DNA of 29,737 bases from the NCBI GenBank assembly GCA_945877005.1, contig CAMCQL010000003.1, forward strand, positions 1 through 29,737, given 5' to 3'. The DNA comes from Chryseobacterium gleum (GTDB lineage: Bacteria > Bacteroidota > Bacteroidia > Flavobacteriales_D > Crocinitomicaceae). Each line of letters opens with the position of its first letter. The stretch's first letter is position 1. Positions 22,535-29,737 of this stretch are shown piece by piece. The notes below the pieces were generated by a model that saw only the letters and a program-made list of their open reading frames with translations, ran no database searches and was not told the DNA's origin. Both the position numbers and the translations under genes were made by a program.

Positions 22535-25500
22535 ATGGCTTTTAGAAAAGAAACACCAAAAAAACAAAGTAGTTTTAATAAAATCACCATTTCATTGGCG
22601 TCTCCAGAAGTAATTCTGGAGCAGTCAAGTGGTGAGGTGTTAAAACCTGAAACTATCAATTATAGAACTTACAAACCGGAACGCGATGGTTTATTTTGTG
22701 AGCGTATTTTCGGTCCTGTAAAGGATTACGAATGTCATTGTGGTAAATACAAACGTATTCGCTATAAAGGAATCGTTTGTGATAGATGTGGTGTAGAGGT
22801 TACAGAGAAAAAAGTTCGACGTGAACGAATGGGACATATATCATTGGTTGTTCCAGTGGCTCATATTTGGTACTTCCGTTCTCTTCCTAACAAAATCGGA
22901 TATTTGTTAGGTTTACCGACTAAGAAACTAGATCAAATTATCTATTATGAAAGATACGTTGTAATTCAAGCGGGTACAGCTACTCATTTGAATGGCGCGC
23001 CGTTGAGTCAATTAGATTTTTTAACAGAGGAAGAATACTTAGATATTCTTGAATCAGAAACAGTTTCTAAAGATAACCATTATTTAGACGATACAGATCC
23101 AAACAAATTCATCGCTAAGATGGGTGCTGAATCTTTGTATGATTTATTGAAAGGGTTAGATCTTGAATCATTATCTTACAATTTAAGACACAGCGCTAAT
23201 ACAGAAACTTCTGTTCAACGTAAAAATGAAGCGTTAAAACGTCTTCAAGTAGTTGAATCTATGCGTGAATCACAAACACGTATTGATAACCGTCCTGAAT
23301 GGATGATTATCAAAGTTGTTCCAGTGATTCCACCTGAATTGCGTCCTTTAGTTCCATTGGATGGAGGTAGATTCGCAACTTCAGATTTAAATGACTTATA
23401 CCGTAGAGTTATTATACGTAATAACCGTTTGAAGCGTTTAATTGAAATTAAAGCTCCAGAAGTAATCTTACGTAATGAAAAACGTATGCTTCAAGAATCT
23501 GTTGACTCACTTTTTGACAACTCTCGTAAAGCGAGTGCTGTTAAAACAGAATCAAACAGACCATTGAAATCATTGTCTGACTCATTAAAAGGTAAACAAG
23601 GTCGTTTCCGTCAAAACTTATTAGGAAAACGTGTAGATTATTCTGCTCGTTCAGTAATTGTTGTTGGTCCAGACTTAAAGTTACATGAATGTGGACTTCC
23701 AAAAGACATGGCAGCTGAGCTTTACAAACCGTTCATTATTCGTAAAATGATTGAACGTGGTATAGTAAAAACGGTAAAATCTGCTAAGAAAATAGTAGAT
23801 AAAAAAGACCCTGTAGTTTGGGATATATTAGAAAGCATTCTTAAAGGACATCCTGTATTACTAAACAGAGCTCCTACACTACATAGATTAGGAATTCAAG
23901 CATTTCAACCCAAATTAATTGAAGGTAAAGCAATTCGTTTGCATCCATTGGTAACTACTGCTTTCAACGCCGATTTTGATGGTGATCAGATGGCAGTGCA
24001 TTTACCATTAGGAAATGCAGCAATTTTGGAAGCTCAATTATTAATGTTGGCTTCACACAATATTTTGAATCCTGCAAATGGTGCACCAATTGCTGTACCA
24101 TCTCAGGATATGGTATTGGGGTTGTATTACATAACAAAAGCACGTGTTTCTACACCTGAACGAAAAGTGTTGGGTGAGGGTGGCGTTTTTTATTCTCCTG
24201 AAGAAGTTATCATTGCGAATAATGAAGGAAAACTTGAATTACATGCTTGTATAAAAGTTAAAACTTACGATTTAGACGAAACTGGAATACCTGTATTGAA
24301 AATGATCGATACTACATGTGGTAGAATTCTATTCAACGAACATGTACCCCATGAAGTAGGTTTCATCAATGATGTATTGACTAAAAAAGCACTTAGAGAT
24401 ATTATTGGTAGAGTATTGAAAATTTCTGGTACAGCTAGAACGGCTCAATTCTTAGATGATATCAAAGAGCTGGGTTATAACATGGCCTTCAAAGGAGGAT
24501 TGTCTTTCAATCTTGACGATATTATTATTCCAGCTGAAAAAACCGTATTGGTTGCAAAAGCAGAGAATGATGTATTAGAAGTTATGAGTAATTACAACAT
24601 GGGTTTAATTACAAACAACGAAAGATACAACCAAATTATTGATATCTGGACGCATACAAACTCAAGATTGACTGAAACATTGATGGATCAATTGAAAAAT
24701 GACAATCAAGGTTTTAACTCGATTTATATGATGTTTGATTCTGGTGCCCGTGGATCGAGAGAACAGATTCGCCAGTTATCAGGTATGAGGGGATTGATGG
24801 CGAAACCGCAAAAATCAGGAGCATCTGCGCAAGAGATTATTGAGAACCCAATTCTTTCTAATTTTAAAGAGGGATTATCGATTTTAGAATATTTTATTTC
24901 TACCCACGGTGCACGTAAAGGTTTGGCCGATACAGCGTTAAAAACTGCTGATGCAGGTTACTTAACACGTAGATTAGTGGATGTTTCTCAAGATGTGATC
25001 ATTAATTCTCAAGATTGTGGTACATTAAGAGGATTGGTTGCTACAGCGTTGAAGAAAAATGATGAAGTAGTAGAGCCTTTATTCGATAGAATTGTTGGTA
25101 GAACATCTGTACATAATATCTATAATCCAGAAACAAACGATTTAATTGTTGAGTCTGGTGAGTTGATATCTGAACCAGTAGGTGAGTTAATCGAAGCTGC
25201 AGGTATAGAAGAAGTTGAAATTAGATCTGTATTAACGTGTGAAATGAGACGCGGGGTTTGTGCTAAATGTTATGGAAATAACTTAGCAAATCACCGATTA
25301 GCACAAGAAGGAGATACTGTTGGTGTTATTGCTGCACAATCTATTGGTGAACCAGGAACACAGTTAACATTACGTACATTCCACGTTGGGGGTACAGCAT
25401 CTAACTCTACTGATATTTCAGATTTAAAAGCAAAAGCTTCTGGTTTATTAGATATTGATGAATTGAGAACAATTGATTTAAAAACGAATGACGGTGTTAA

Positions 25501-26824
25501 AAAGATTGTTGTTGGTCGTTCAGCAGAATTAAAAATTACAGATGAAAATACAGGTGTAATTTTAATGACTGCAAACGTACCTTATGGTTCTGAATTGCTT
25601 GTAGACAATGTTGTCAAAATTAAAAAAGGTGATATCATTTGTAAATGGGACCCTTACAATGCCGTAATCGTTTCTGAAGTAAAAGGAAAAGTAGTTTACG
25701 ATAGTATCATTGAAGGTATCACATACAGGGAGGAAGTGGATGAGCAAACAGGATTTACTGAATATGTTATCATTGAATCTCGTGATAAAAAGAAAAACCC
25801 TGCAATACACATTATTGATCCTAAAACAAAAGAAGTTTTAAGAGAATATAGTTTACCTGTCGATTCACATATTTCTGTTCCAGAAGGGACATCTGTTGAA
25901 GCGGGAGTTATTTTGGTTAAAATCCCTAGACTTTCTGGTAAAACTGGAGATATCACAGGAGGTCTACCTCGTGTAACTGAGCTATTTGAAGCAAGAAATC
26001 CTTCAAATCCTGCTGTTGTTTCGGAGATAGACGGTATTGCAACCTATGGTAAGATCAAACGTGGAAATAGAGAAATCGTTATTACTTCTAAAACAGGGGA
26101 AGAGCGTAAGTATTTAGTTTCATTGTCAAAACACATCTTAGTACAAGAAAACGATTTCGTTCGAGCTGGTCAACCATTGTCAGATGGTGCAATTACACCA
26201 AACGATATATTAAATATTGAAGGACCAACAAAAGTTCAAGAGTATATCGTGAATGAAATTCAAGAAGTATATCGTTTACAGGGTGTGAAAATCAATGACA
26301 AACACTTTGAAGTAATCGTTCGTCAGATGATGCTTAAAGTTGAAATCGTTGATGGAGGTGATACTAAATTCTTAGAAGGACAATCAGTGCATAAAGCTGA
26401 TTTTATGGAAGAGAATGATGCCCTTTTTGGTATGATGGTCGTAGAAGACGCAGGAGAATCAACAGATTTAAAACCTGGTCAAATTATTTCTTCACGTAAA
26501 TTAAGAGATGAAAATTCTCAATTGAAACGTGCAGATAAGAAAGTTGCAACAGCGAGAGAAGCTGTACCATCAACTTCTACACCATTGTTACAAGGTATTA
26601 CTAGAGCATCGTTGCAAACACAATCCTTTATTTCAGCTGCCTCTTTCCAAGAGACAACAAAAGTATTGAATGAAGCTGCGATATCTGGAAAAGAAGATCA
26701 TCTATTAGGATTGAAAGAGAATGTGATTGTTGGGCATTTAATTCCAGCAGGAACAGGAACTAGAAGATTCCAAAATATTCTGGTTGCATCCAATGAAGCA
26801 ATTCAGGAATTACAAGAAAATTAA
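22535..26824 (+). CDS. rpoC: DNA-directed RNA polymerase subunit beta'
   Basis: This 1429-residue subunit carries the catalytic Mg2+ triad in N478-A-D480-F-D482-G-D484. Its N-terminal zinc ribbon uses C67, C69, C82 and C85, and a second Cys cluster lies in CEMRRGVCAKCYGN. The RLGIQAFQPKLIEGKAI segment, the bridge-helix/trigger-loop regions (for example SGARGSREQIRQLSGMRGLM) and the ending with GLKENVIVGHLIPAGTG are conserved. Its length fits Bacteroidota. It is the last gene of the secE-nusG-rpl-rpo run and is closed by a strong terminator. Confidence 0.99.
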   Translation: MAFRKETPKKQSSFNKITISLASPEVILEQSSGEVLKPETINYRTYKPERDGLFCERIFGPVKDYECHCGKYKRIRYKGIVCDRCGVEVTEKKVRRERMGHISLVVPVAHIWYFRSLPNKIGYLLGLPTKKLDQIIYYERYVVIQAGTATHLNGAPLSQLDFLTEEEYLDILESETVSKDNHYLDDTDPNKFIAKMGAESLYDLLKGLDLESLSYNLRHSANTETSVQRKNEALKRLQVVESMRESQTRIDNRPEWMIIKVVPVIPPELRPLVPLDGGRFATSDLNDLYRRVIIRNNRLKRLIEIKAPEVILRNEKRMLQESVDSLFDNSRKASAVKTESNRPLKSLSDSLKGKQGRFRQNLLGKRVDYSARSVIVVGPDLKLHECGLPKDMAAELYKPFIIRKMIERGIVKTVKSAKKIVDKKDPVVWDILESILKGHPVLLNRAPTLHRLGIQAFQPKLIEGKAIRLHPLVTTAFNADFDGDQMAVHLPLGNAAILEAQLLMLASHNILNPANGAPIAVPSQDMVLGLYYITKARVSTPERKVLGEGGVFYSPEEVIIANNEGKLELHACIKVKTYDLDETGIPVLKMIDTTCGRILFNEHVPHEVGFINDVLTKKALRDIIGRVLKISGTARTAQFLDDIKELGYNMAFKGGLSFNLDDIIIPAEKTVLVAKAENDVLEVMSNYNMGLITNNERYNQIIDIWTHTNSRLTETLMDQLKNDNQGFNSIYMMFDSGARGSREQIRQLSGMRGLMAKPQKSGASAQEIIENPILSNFKEGLSILEYFISTHGARKGLADTALKTADAGYLTRRLVDVSQDVIINSQDCGTLRGLVATALKKNDEVVEPLFDRIVGRTSVHNIYNPETNDLIVESGELISEPVGELIEAAGIEEVEIRSVLTCEMRRGVCAKCYGNNLANHRLAQEGDTVGVIAAQSIGEPGTQLTLRTFHVGGTASNSTDISDLKAKASGLLDIDELRTIDLKTNDGVKKIVVGRSAELKITDENTGVILMTANVPYGSELLVDNVVKIKKGDIICKWDPYNAVIVSEVKGKVVYDSIIEGITYREEVDEQTGFTEYVIIESRDKKKNPAIHIIDPKTKEVLREYSLPVDSHISVPEGTSVEAGVILVKIPRLSGKTGDITGGLPRVTELFEARNPSNPAVVSEIDGIATYGKIKRGNREIVITSKTGEERKYLVSLSKHILVQENDFVRAGQPLSDGAITPNDILNIEGPTKVQEYIVNEIQEVYRLQGVKINDKHFEVIVRQMMLKVEIVDGGDTKFLEGQSVHKADFMEENDALFGMMVVEDAGESTDLKPGQIISSRKLRDENSQLKRADKKVATAREAVPSTSTPLLQGITRASLQTQSFISAASFQETTKVLNEAAISGKEDHLLGLKENVIVGHLIPAGTGTRRFQNILVASNEAIQELQEN

Positions 26825-26834
26825 TTCACCAATG

Positions 26835-26858
26835 AAAGGGGGTTCGCCCCCTTTTTTT
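26835..26858 (+). terminator. Intrinsic terminator of rpoC
   Basis: The stem AAAGGGGG with CCCCCTTT is capped by a TTCG tetraloop and followed by a T run. It ends 11 bases before the next gene's start codon. Confidence 0.95.
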
Positions 26859-26869
26859 ATGTTTATTAA

Positions 26870-27178
26870 ATGGAAAATAAAGAAAATCAAGTAAGTATTG
26901 AATTGAACGAAGAGGTTGCAAGCGGGATCTATTCGAATTTGGCAGTAATTACCCATTCAAATGCTGAGTTTGTATGCGATTTTATACAAATGTTACCTGG
27001 GATGCCTAAGGCACAAGTGAAATCTAGAATTATTATGACACCATTGAATGCGAAGCGCTTGGTAGCTGCTTTGATGGATAACATTCAGAAATACGAACAA
27101 AATGTAGGGATAATTTTAGATGATGAAATGCAAAATCCTCCAACAATGAATTTTGGAACGCCTACAACTCAAGCTTAA
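26870..27178 (+). CDS. DUF3467 domain-containing protein
   Basis: This 102-residue soluble protein matches DUF3467 (PF11950): ELNEEVASGIYSNLAVITHS, then AEFVCDFIQMLPGMPKAQVK, and RIIMTPLNAKRLVAALMDNI. It often follows rpoC in Bacteroidota. Its function is not known to me; the location next to RNA polymerase genes hints at a role linked to transcription or growth, but that is inference. It starts 11 bases after the rpoC terminator with no visible promoter between, so it may depend on read-through. Confidence 0.92.
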   Translation: MENKENQVSIELNEEVASGIYSNLAVITHSNAEFVCDFIQMLPGMPKAQVKSRIIMTPLNAKRLVAALMDNIQKYEQNVGIILDDEMQNPPTMNFGTPTTQA

Positions 27179-27213
27179 TTGAATACTCATTTTTTAGTTA
27201 AGGATTTTACCTA

Positions 27214-27298
27214 TAGGCTATTTCGTTTGATGTTTTTAAAAATGAGGTTACTTATTTATTGCAAATAAAAAGTAATTTTTAAACATCACGCTAGCCTA
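27214..27298. other. Long imperfect hairpin (about 85 bases) between DUF3467 and the zapA unit
   Basis: Successive helices pair across one axis: TAGGCTA/TAGCCTA (27214-27220/27292-27298), CG/CG, TGATGTTT/AAACATCA (27228-27235/27281-27288), AAAAAT/ATTTTT, TACT/AGTA and TTTAT/ATAAA, closing a small loop near 27260-27264. About 32 pairs form with small bulges. No T run follows and no TAnnTTTG lies before it, so it is not a simple terminator. It could be a mobile palindromic element, an mRNA structure or a small RNA (6S RNA lies near zapA in gammaproteobacteria). Confidence 0.7.
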
Positions 27299-27380
27299 AA
27301 TTGGTGTTTACTCATCGACAAACAATAAATTATTAATTTGTATTATTTGAAAAATACTCACACTTTTACTAATTCAATAT

Positions 27381-27388
27381 TATTTTTG
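27381..27388 (+). promoter_or_regulatory. Possible -7 promoter element for the zapA-rny unit
   Basis: TATTTTTG fits TAnnTTTG and lies 14 bases before the coiled-coil gene. No TTTG stands at the right upstream distance, so the call is tentative. Confidence 0.45.
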
Positions 27389-27402
27389 TAAAAAAAAGAA
27401 CG

Positions 27403-27711
27403 ATGTCAACTAAGATAGATGAATTAATAGTACAGATCAAAACGAGGTTCAATGAATTAAAGACTTCCAATAAAGAACAAAAGAGTAAAGTTGAATTTTT
27501 AGCGGAAGAAAACAAACAATTGAAAGAACAATTATTACTTGTGAAAAATCAAGTATTGAATGACGAATTAAAGAATAAAGAATTAAATGATACAATTGTT
27601 CAACTAAAATCTTATATTGAAACATTGAATTCAAAAAAGAAAGAACAAGAGAACGATATTGAGGAGTTGGTTGGTGAAATAGATGCGTGTATTCGATTAT
27701 TAAAAAAATAA
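27403..27711 (+). CDS. Small coiled-coil protein upstream of zapA (ZapB-like in form)
   Basis: This 102-residue protein is almost entirely coiled coil, with heptads from about residue 5 to 85 (for example EFLAEENKQLKEQLLLVKN), and ends in a conserved-looking EELVGEIDACIRLLKK. It lacks a signal peptide or membrane helix. The next gene, one base away, is zapA. Size and shape recall the division protein ZapB, a coiled-coil partner of ZapA, but I see no clear sequence signature for it. A role in division with ZapA is an inference from coupling and shape. Confidence 0.85.
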   Translation: MSTKIDELIVQIKTRFNELKTSNKEQKSKVEFLAEENKQLKEQLLLVKNQVLNDELKNKELNDTIVQLKSYIETLNSKKKEQENDIEELVGEIDACIRLLKK

Positions 27712-27712
27712 A

Positions 27713-27997
27713 ATGGAAGAGAAAATTGCATTAAAAATAATAGTCGCTGGAAGAACTTACCCTTTAACTGTTAATCAATCAGAGCAACAGAAAGTATTAA
27801 AGGCAGCTGATGATATCAACAGAGCAATTAAATTGTTACAACAGAGTTATGCTGTAAAAGATATGCAAGATTTACTAGCAATGACTGCCTTACAACTGGC
27901 AACAAAATCTACTACATCTTCAGATGGTCCAAATTTTCAAGAAATTGGTAAAATTGAGATGTCTTTAGAGCAATTATTAAATGATATAAATAAGTAA
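27713..27997 (+). CDS. zapA: Cell division protein ZapA
   Basis: This 94-residue protein resembles ZapA, which binds and bundles FtsZ at the division site. The N-terminal domain has IVAGRTYPLTVNQSEQQKVL followed by AADDINRAI, and a C-terminal coiled-coil region follows (DLLAMTALQLATK and beyond). The first line of the fold (a beta-strand ending GRTYPL) and the helix with 'A-A-x-x-I-N' are the family marks. It lies one base after the coiled-coil gene and 3 bases before rny. Confidence 0.9.
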   Translation: MEEKIALKIIVAGRTYPLTVNQSEQQKVLKAADDINRAIKLLQQSYAVKDMQDLLAMTALQLATKSTTSSDGPNFQEIGKIEMSLEQLLNDINK

Positions 27998-28000
27998 AAC

Positions 28001-29563
28001 ATGATACTAGTAGGAATATTAATTGGAATTATAGGAGGAGGAATACTTGTCTTTATAATTCAAAATAGTTTATTAAAAAGAAAATCGGAACAGCTGCTTA
28101 CTGAGGCAGAGTCTCGTTCAAAAAAAATTCTTAAAGATGCTGAACATGATGGAGAAACAGTAAAAAAGGAGAAAATATTACAAGCAAAAGAACGTTTCTT
28201 AAAATTAAAAGAAGAACACGAAGAAGTCATCAAAGAACGCGAGCGTAAAGTACAAGCGAATGAGGACAGAGTGAAAACTAAAGAAAAAACAATGTCTCAA
28301 AAAACAGAAGAGGTTGCTCGACGTGAAAAAGAGATAGAAAAAATTCAGTTAGATTTTGACCAAAAAATTGCAGCTGTTGAATTAAAACATCAAGAATTAG
28401 ATAAAACACAGCAAAAAAGAGTTTCTGAATTATCACGTATTAGCGGAATGTCAGTTGAAGAGGCTAAGAATCATATGATGGAGGCACTGATTGATGAAGC
28501 AAGGACACAAGCAATGTCTCACATTAAAGAAGTTACTGAAGAAGCAAAATTGAATGCGAATCGTGAAGCGAAGAAAATTGTCATTCAAACAATACAACGT
28601 GTAGCAACAGAACAAGCTGTAGAAAATGCAGTTTCAGTTTTTAATATTGATTCTGATGAAGTAAAGGGAAGAATCATTGGTAGAGAAGGAAGAAATATAC
28701 GAGCGATTGAGGCAGCTACCGGAGTTGAAATTATTGTTGACGATACTCCAGAGGCGATTATATTGTCTTGTTTTGATCCTGTAAGAAGAGAGATCGCTCG
28801 ATTGTCTTTACACCAATTGGTTTCAGATGGTCGAATCCATCCTGCTAGAATTGAAGAGGTGGTAGCGAAAACAAAAAAATCATTGGAGGAAGAAATTGCT
28901 GAAACAGGTAGAAGAACATGTATTGATTTAGGCATTCATGGCTTGCATCCAGAATTAACTCGAATGGTAGGAAGAATGAAATACCGTTCCTCTTATGGAC
29001 AAAACCTTTTACAACACTCCCGTGAAGTAGCTAATTTATGTGCTATAATGGCCGCAGAGTTAGGTTTAAATGTTAAGTTGGCAAAACGTGCAGGGTTACT
29101 CCATGATATTGGAAAAGTTCCAGACGAGGAGCCAGAATTACCGCATGCAATTTTAGGAATGAAATTGGCAGAAAAATATGGTGAAAAGCCGGATGTTTGT
29201 AATGCCATTGGAGCTCACCACGATGAAGTTGAAATGACAACATTGATTGCACCAATTGTTCAAGTATGTGATGCTGTATCAGGTGCTCGTCCAGGTGCAA
29301 GAAGAGAAATTGTTGAATCTTACATCAAACGTATCAAAGAACTTGAAAGTTTAGCATTGTCTTACGATGGTGTTACAAGTGCTTATGCAATTCAGGCAGG
29401 AAGAGAATTGCGCGTACTCGTTGAAAGTGAAAAAGTAACTGATTTGAAAGCAGATGAATTATCGTTTGCTATATCACAAAGAATACAAACAGAGATGACC
29501 TATCCTGGTCAAGTAAAAGTGACTGTGATTCGGGAGAAACGATCTGTAAACTATGCTAAATAA
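28001..29563 (+). CDS. rny: Ribonuclease Y
   Basis: This 520-residue membrane-anchored endoribonuclease begins mRNA decay. It has an N-terminal TM helix (about 1-20), a long charged coiled coil (about 25-190), a KH RNA-binding domain (about 208-270, with GRIIGREGRNIRAIEAATG), and an HD metal-binding domain whose catalytic pair is H368-D369 in LLHDIGKVPDEE. All parts are intact and the length is typical. It is the third gene of the coiled-coil/zapA/rny unit and is followed by a terminator. Confidence 0.98.
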   Translation: MILVGILIGIIGGGILVFIIQNSLLKRKSEQLLTEAESRSKKILKDAEHDGETVKKEKILQAKERFLKLKEEHEEVIKERERKVQANEDRVKTKEKTMSQKTEEVARREKEIEKIQLDFDQKIAAVELKHQELDKTQQKRVSELSRISGMSVEEAKNHMMEALIDEARTQAMSHIKEVTEEAKLNANREAKKIVIQTIQRVATEQAVENAVSVFNIDSDEVKGRIIGREGRNIRAIEAATGVEIIVDDTPEAIILSCFDPVRREIARLSLHQLVSDGRIHPARIEEVVAKTKKSLEEEIAETGRRTCIDLGIHGLHPELTRMVGRMKYRSSYGQNLLQHSREVANLCAIMAAELGLNVKLAKRAGLLHDIGKVPDEEPELPHAILGMKLAEKYGEKPDVCNAIGAHHDEVEMTTLIAPIVQVCDAVSGARPGARREIVESYIKRIKELESLALSYDGVTSAYAIQAGRELRVLVESEKVTDLKADELSFAISQRIQTEMTYPGQVKVTVIREKRSVNYAK

Positions 29564-29566
29564 ATC

Positions 29567-29596
29567 AATGCCTCCTCTTTGAGGAGGTATTTTTTT
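29567..29596 (+). terminator. Intrinsic terminator after rny, 4 bases before the next gene
   Basis: The stem ATGCCTCCTC with GAGGAGGTAT (including one G-T pair), a three-T loop and a T run lies between the rny stop and the ATG at 29601. Confidence 0.9.
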
Positions 29597-29600
29597 CAAC

Positions 29601-29737
29601 ATGAATATACTGTCAAAGCTAAAGGGAGATTTTGCAAAGTCAGTAATGACACTTGTTACAGGAACAGTATTGTCTCAAATAATTGTCTTTGCATTATCTC
29701 CCATTATTTCCCGTTTATATTCTCCTGAGGAAACTGC
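29601..29737 (+). CDS. Polysaccharide/oligosaccharide flippase (Wzx-like), N-terminal part
   Basis: The first 45 codons are visible and the gene runs off the window. It begins MNILSKLKGDFAKSVMTLVT and continues GTVLSQIIVFALSPIISRLY then SPEET. That is the typical N-terminus of the MATE/MOP-superfamily flippases that move undecaprenyl-linked sugars across the inner membrane. The first TM helix covers about residues 14-36, with the 'SP-IxxRLYxPE' segment following. Substrate and full architecture cannot be seen. Its ATG lies 4 bases after the rny terminator. Confidence 0.83.
   Translation, partial: MNILSKLKGDFAKSVMTLVTGTVLSQIIVFALSPIISRLYSPEET

Overview
This window is a mostly core chromosomal segment from an AT-rich member of the Bacteroidota, most likely order Flavobacteriales (a Fluviicola/Crocinitomicaceae-like organism is a guess from protein style only). 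Three things point there: a secreted protein with a C-terminal type IX secretion (T9SS) sorting domain, promoters of the Bacteroidota type (TTTG, about 19 bases, TAnnTTTG), and lineage-typical neighbours such as DUF2851, PspC-like, DUF3467 and a ZapA/RNase Y pair. All intact genes lie on the + strand.

Region 1 (1-4133) looks accessory. It holds the C-terminal end of an IS1595-type transposase, then a 761-residue secreted protein. That protein joins five N-terminal BTRD1-like repeats, a serine beta-lactamase/penicillin-binding-like domain (SxxK, YSN and HNG all present) and a T9SS sorting tail. After its terminator come a frameshifted minus-strand remnant of another T9SS tail and a tandem array of about 292-bp non-coding repeats.

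Region 2 (4134-12201) is a run of housekeeping and membrane genes: DUF2851, a PspC-like protein, a two-TM potassium channel with RCK domain, an RmlD-like reductase, and an NSS-type sodium symporter with its 47-residue MetS-like small subunit. A helix-hairpin-helix protein, adenine phosphoribosyltransferase and an acyl-CoA dehydrogenase follow.

Region 3 (12203-26858) is the translation/transcription core: rpsU, xerC, hpf, four tRNA genes (Thr-Tyr-Gly-Thr), tuf, tRNA-Trp, secE, nusG, rplK, rplA, rplJ, rplL, rpoB and rpoC. The tRNA-tuf order matches the Escherichia coli tufB operon. A nested hairpin precedes rplK (possible L1 autoregulation), and an attenuator-like hairpin lies between rplL and rpoB.

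Region 4 (26870-29737) holds a DUF3467 gene, a long imperfect hairpin, a small coiled-coil protein, zapA and rny, and the start of a polysaccharide flippase cut by the window edge.

I found no CRISPR array, phage, toxin-antitoxin or defence system, and nothing that I would call a wholly new system. The best leads are non-coding. Terminators directly abut the start of the next gene in several places. There are structured leaders before rplK and rpoB, a long hairpin upstream of the zapA unit, and the 292-bp repeat array. Among proteins, the repeat/beta-lactamase/T9SS protein stands out.
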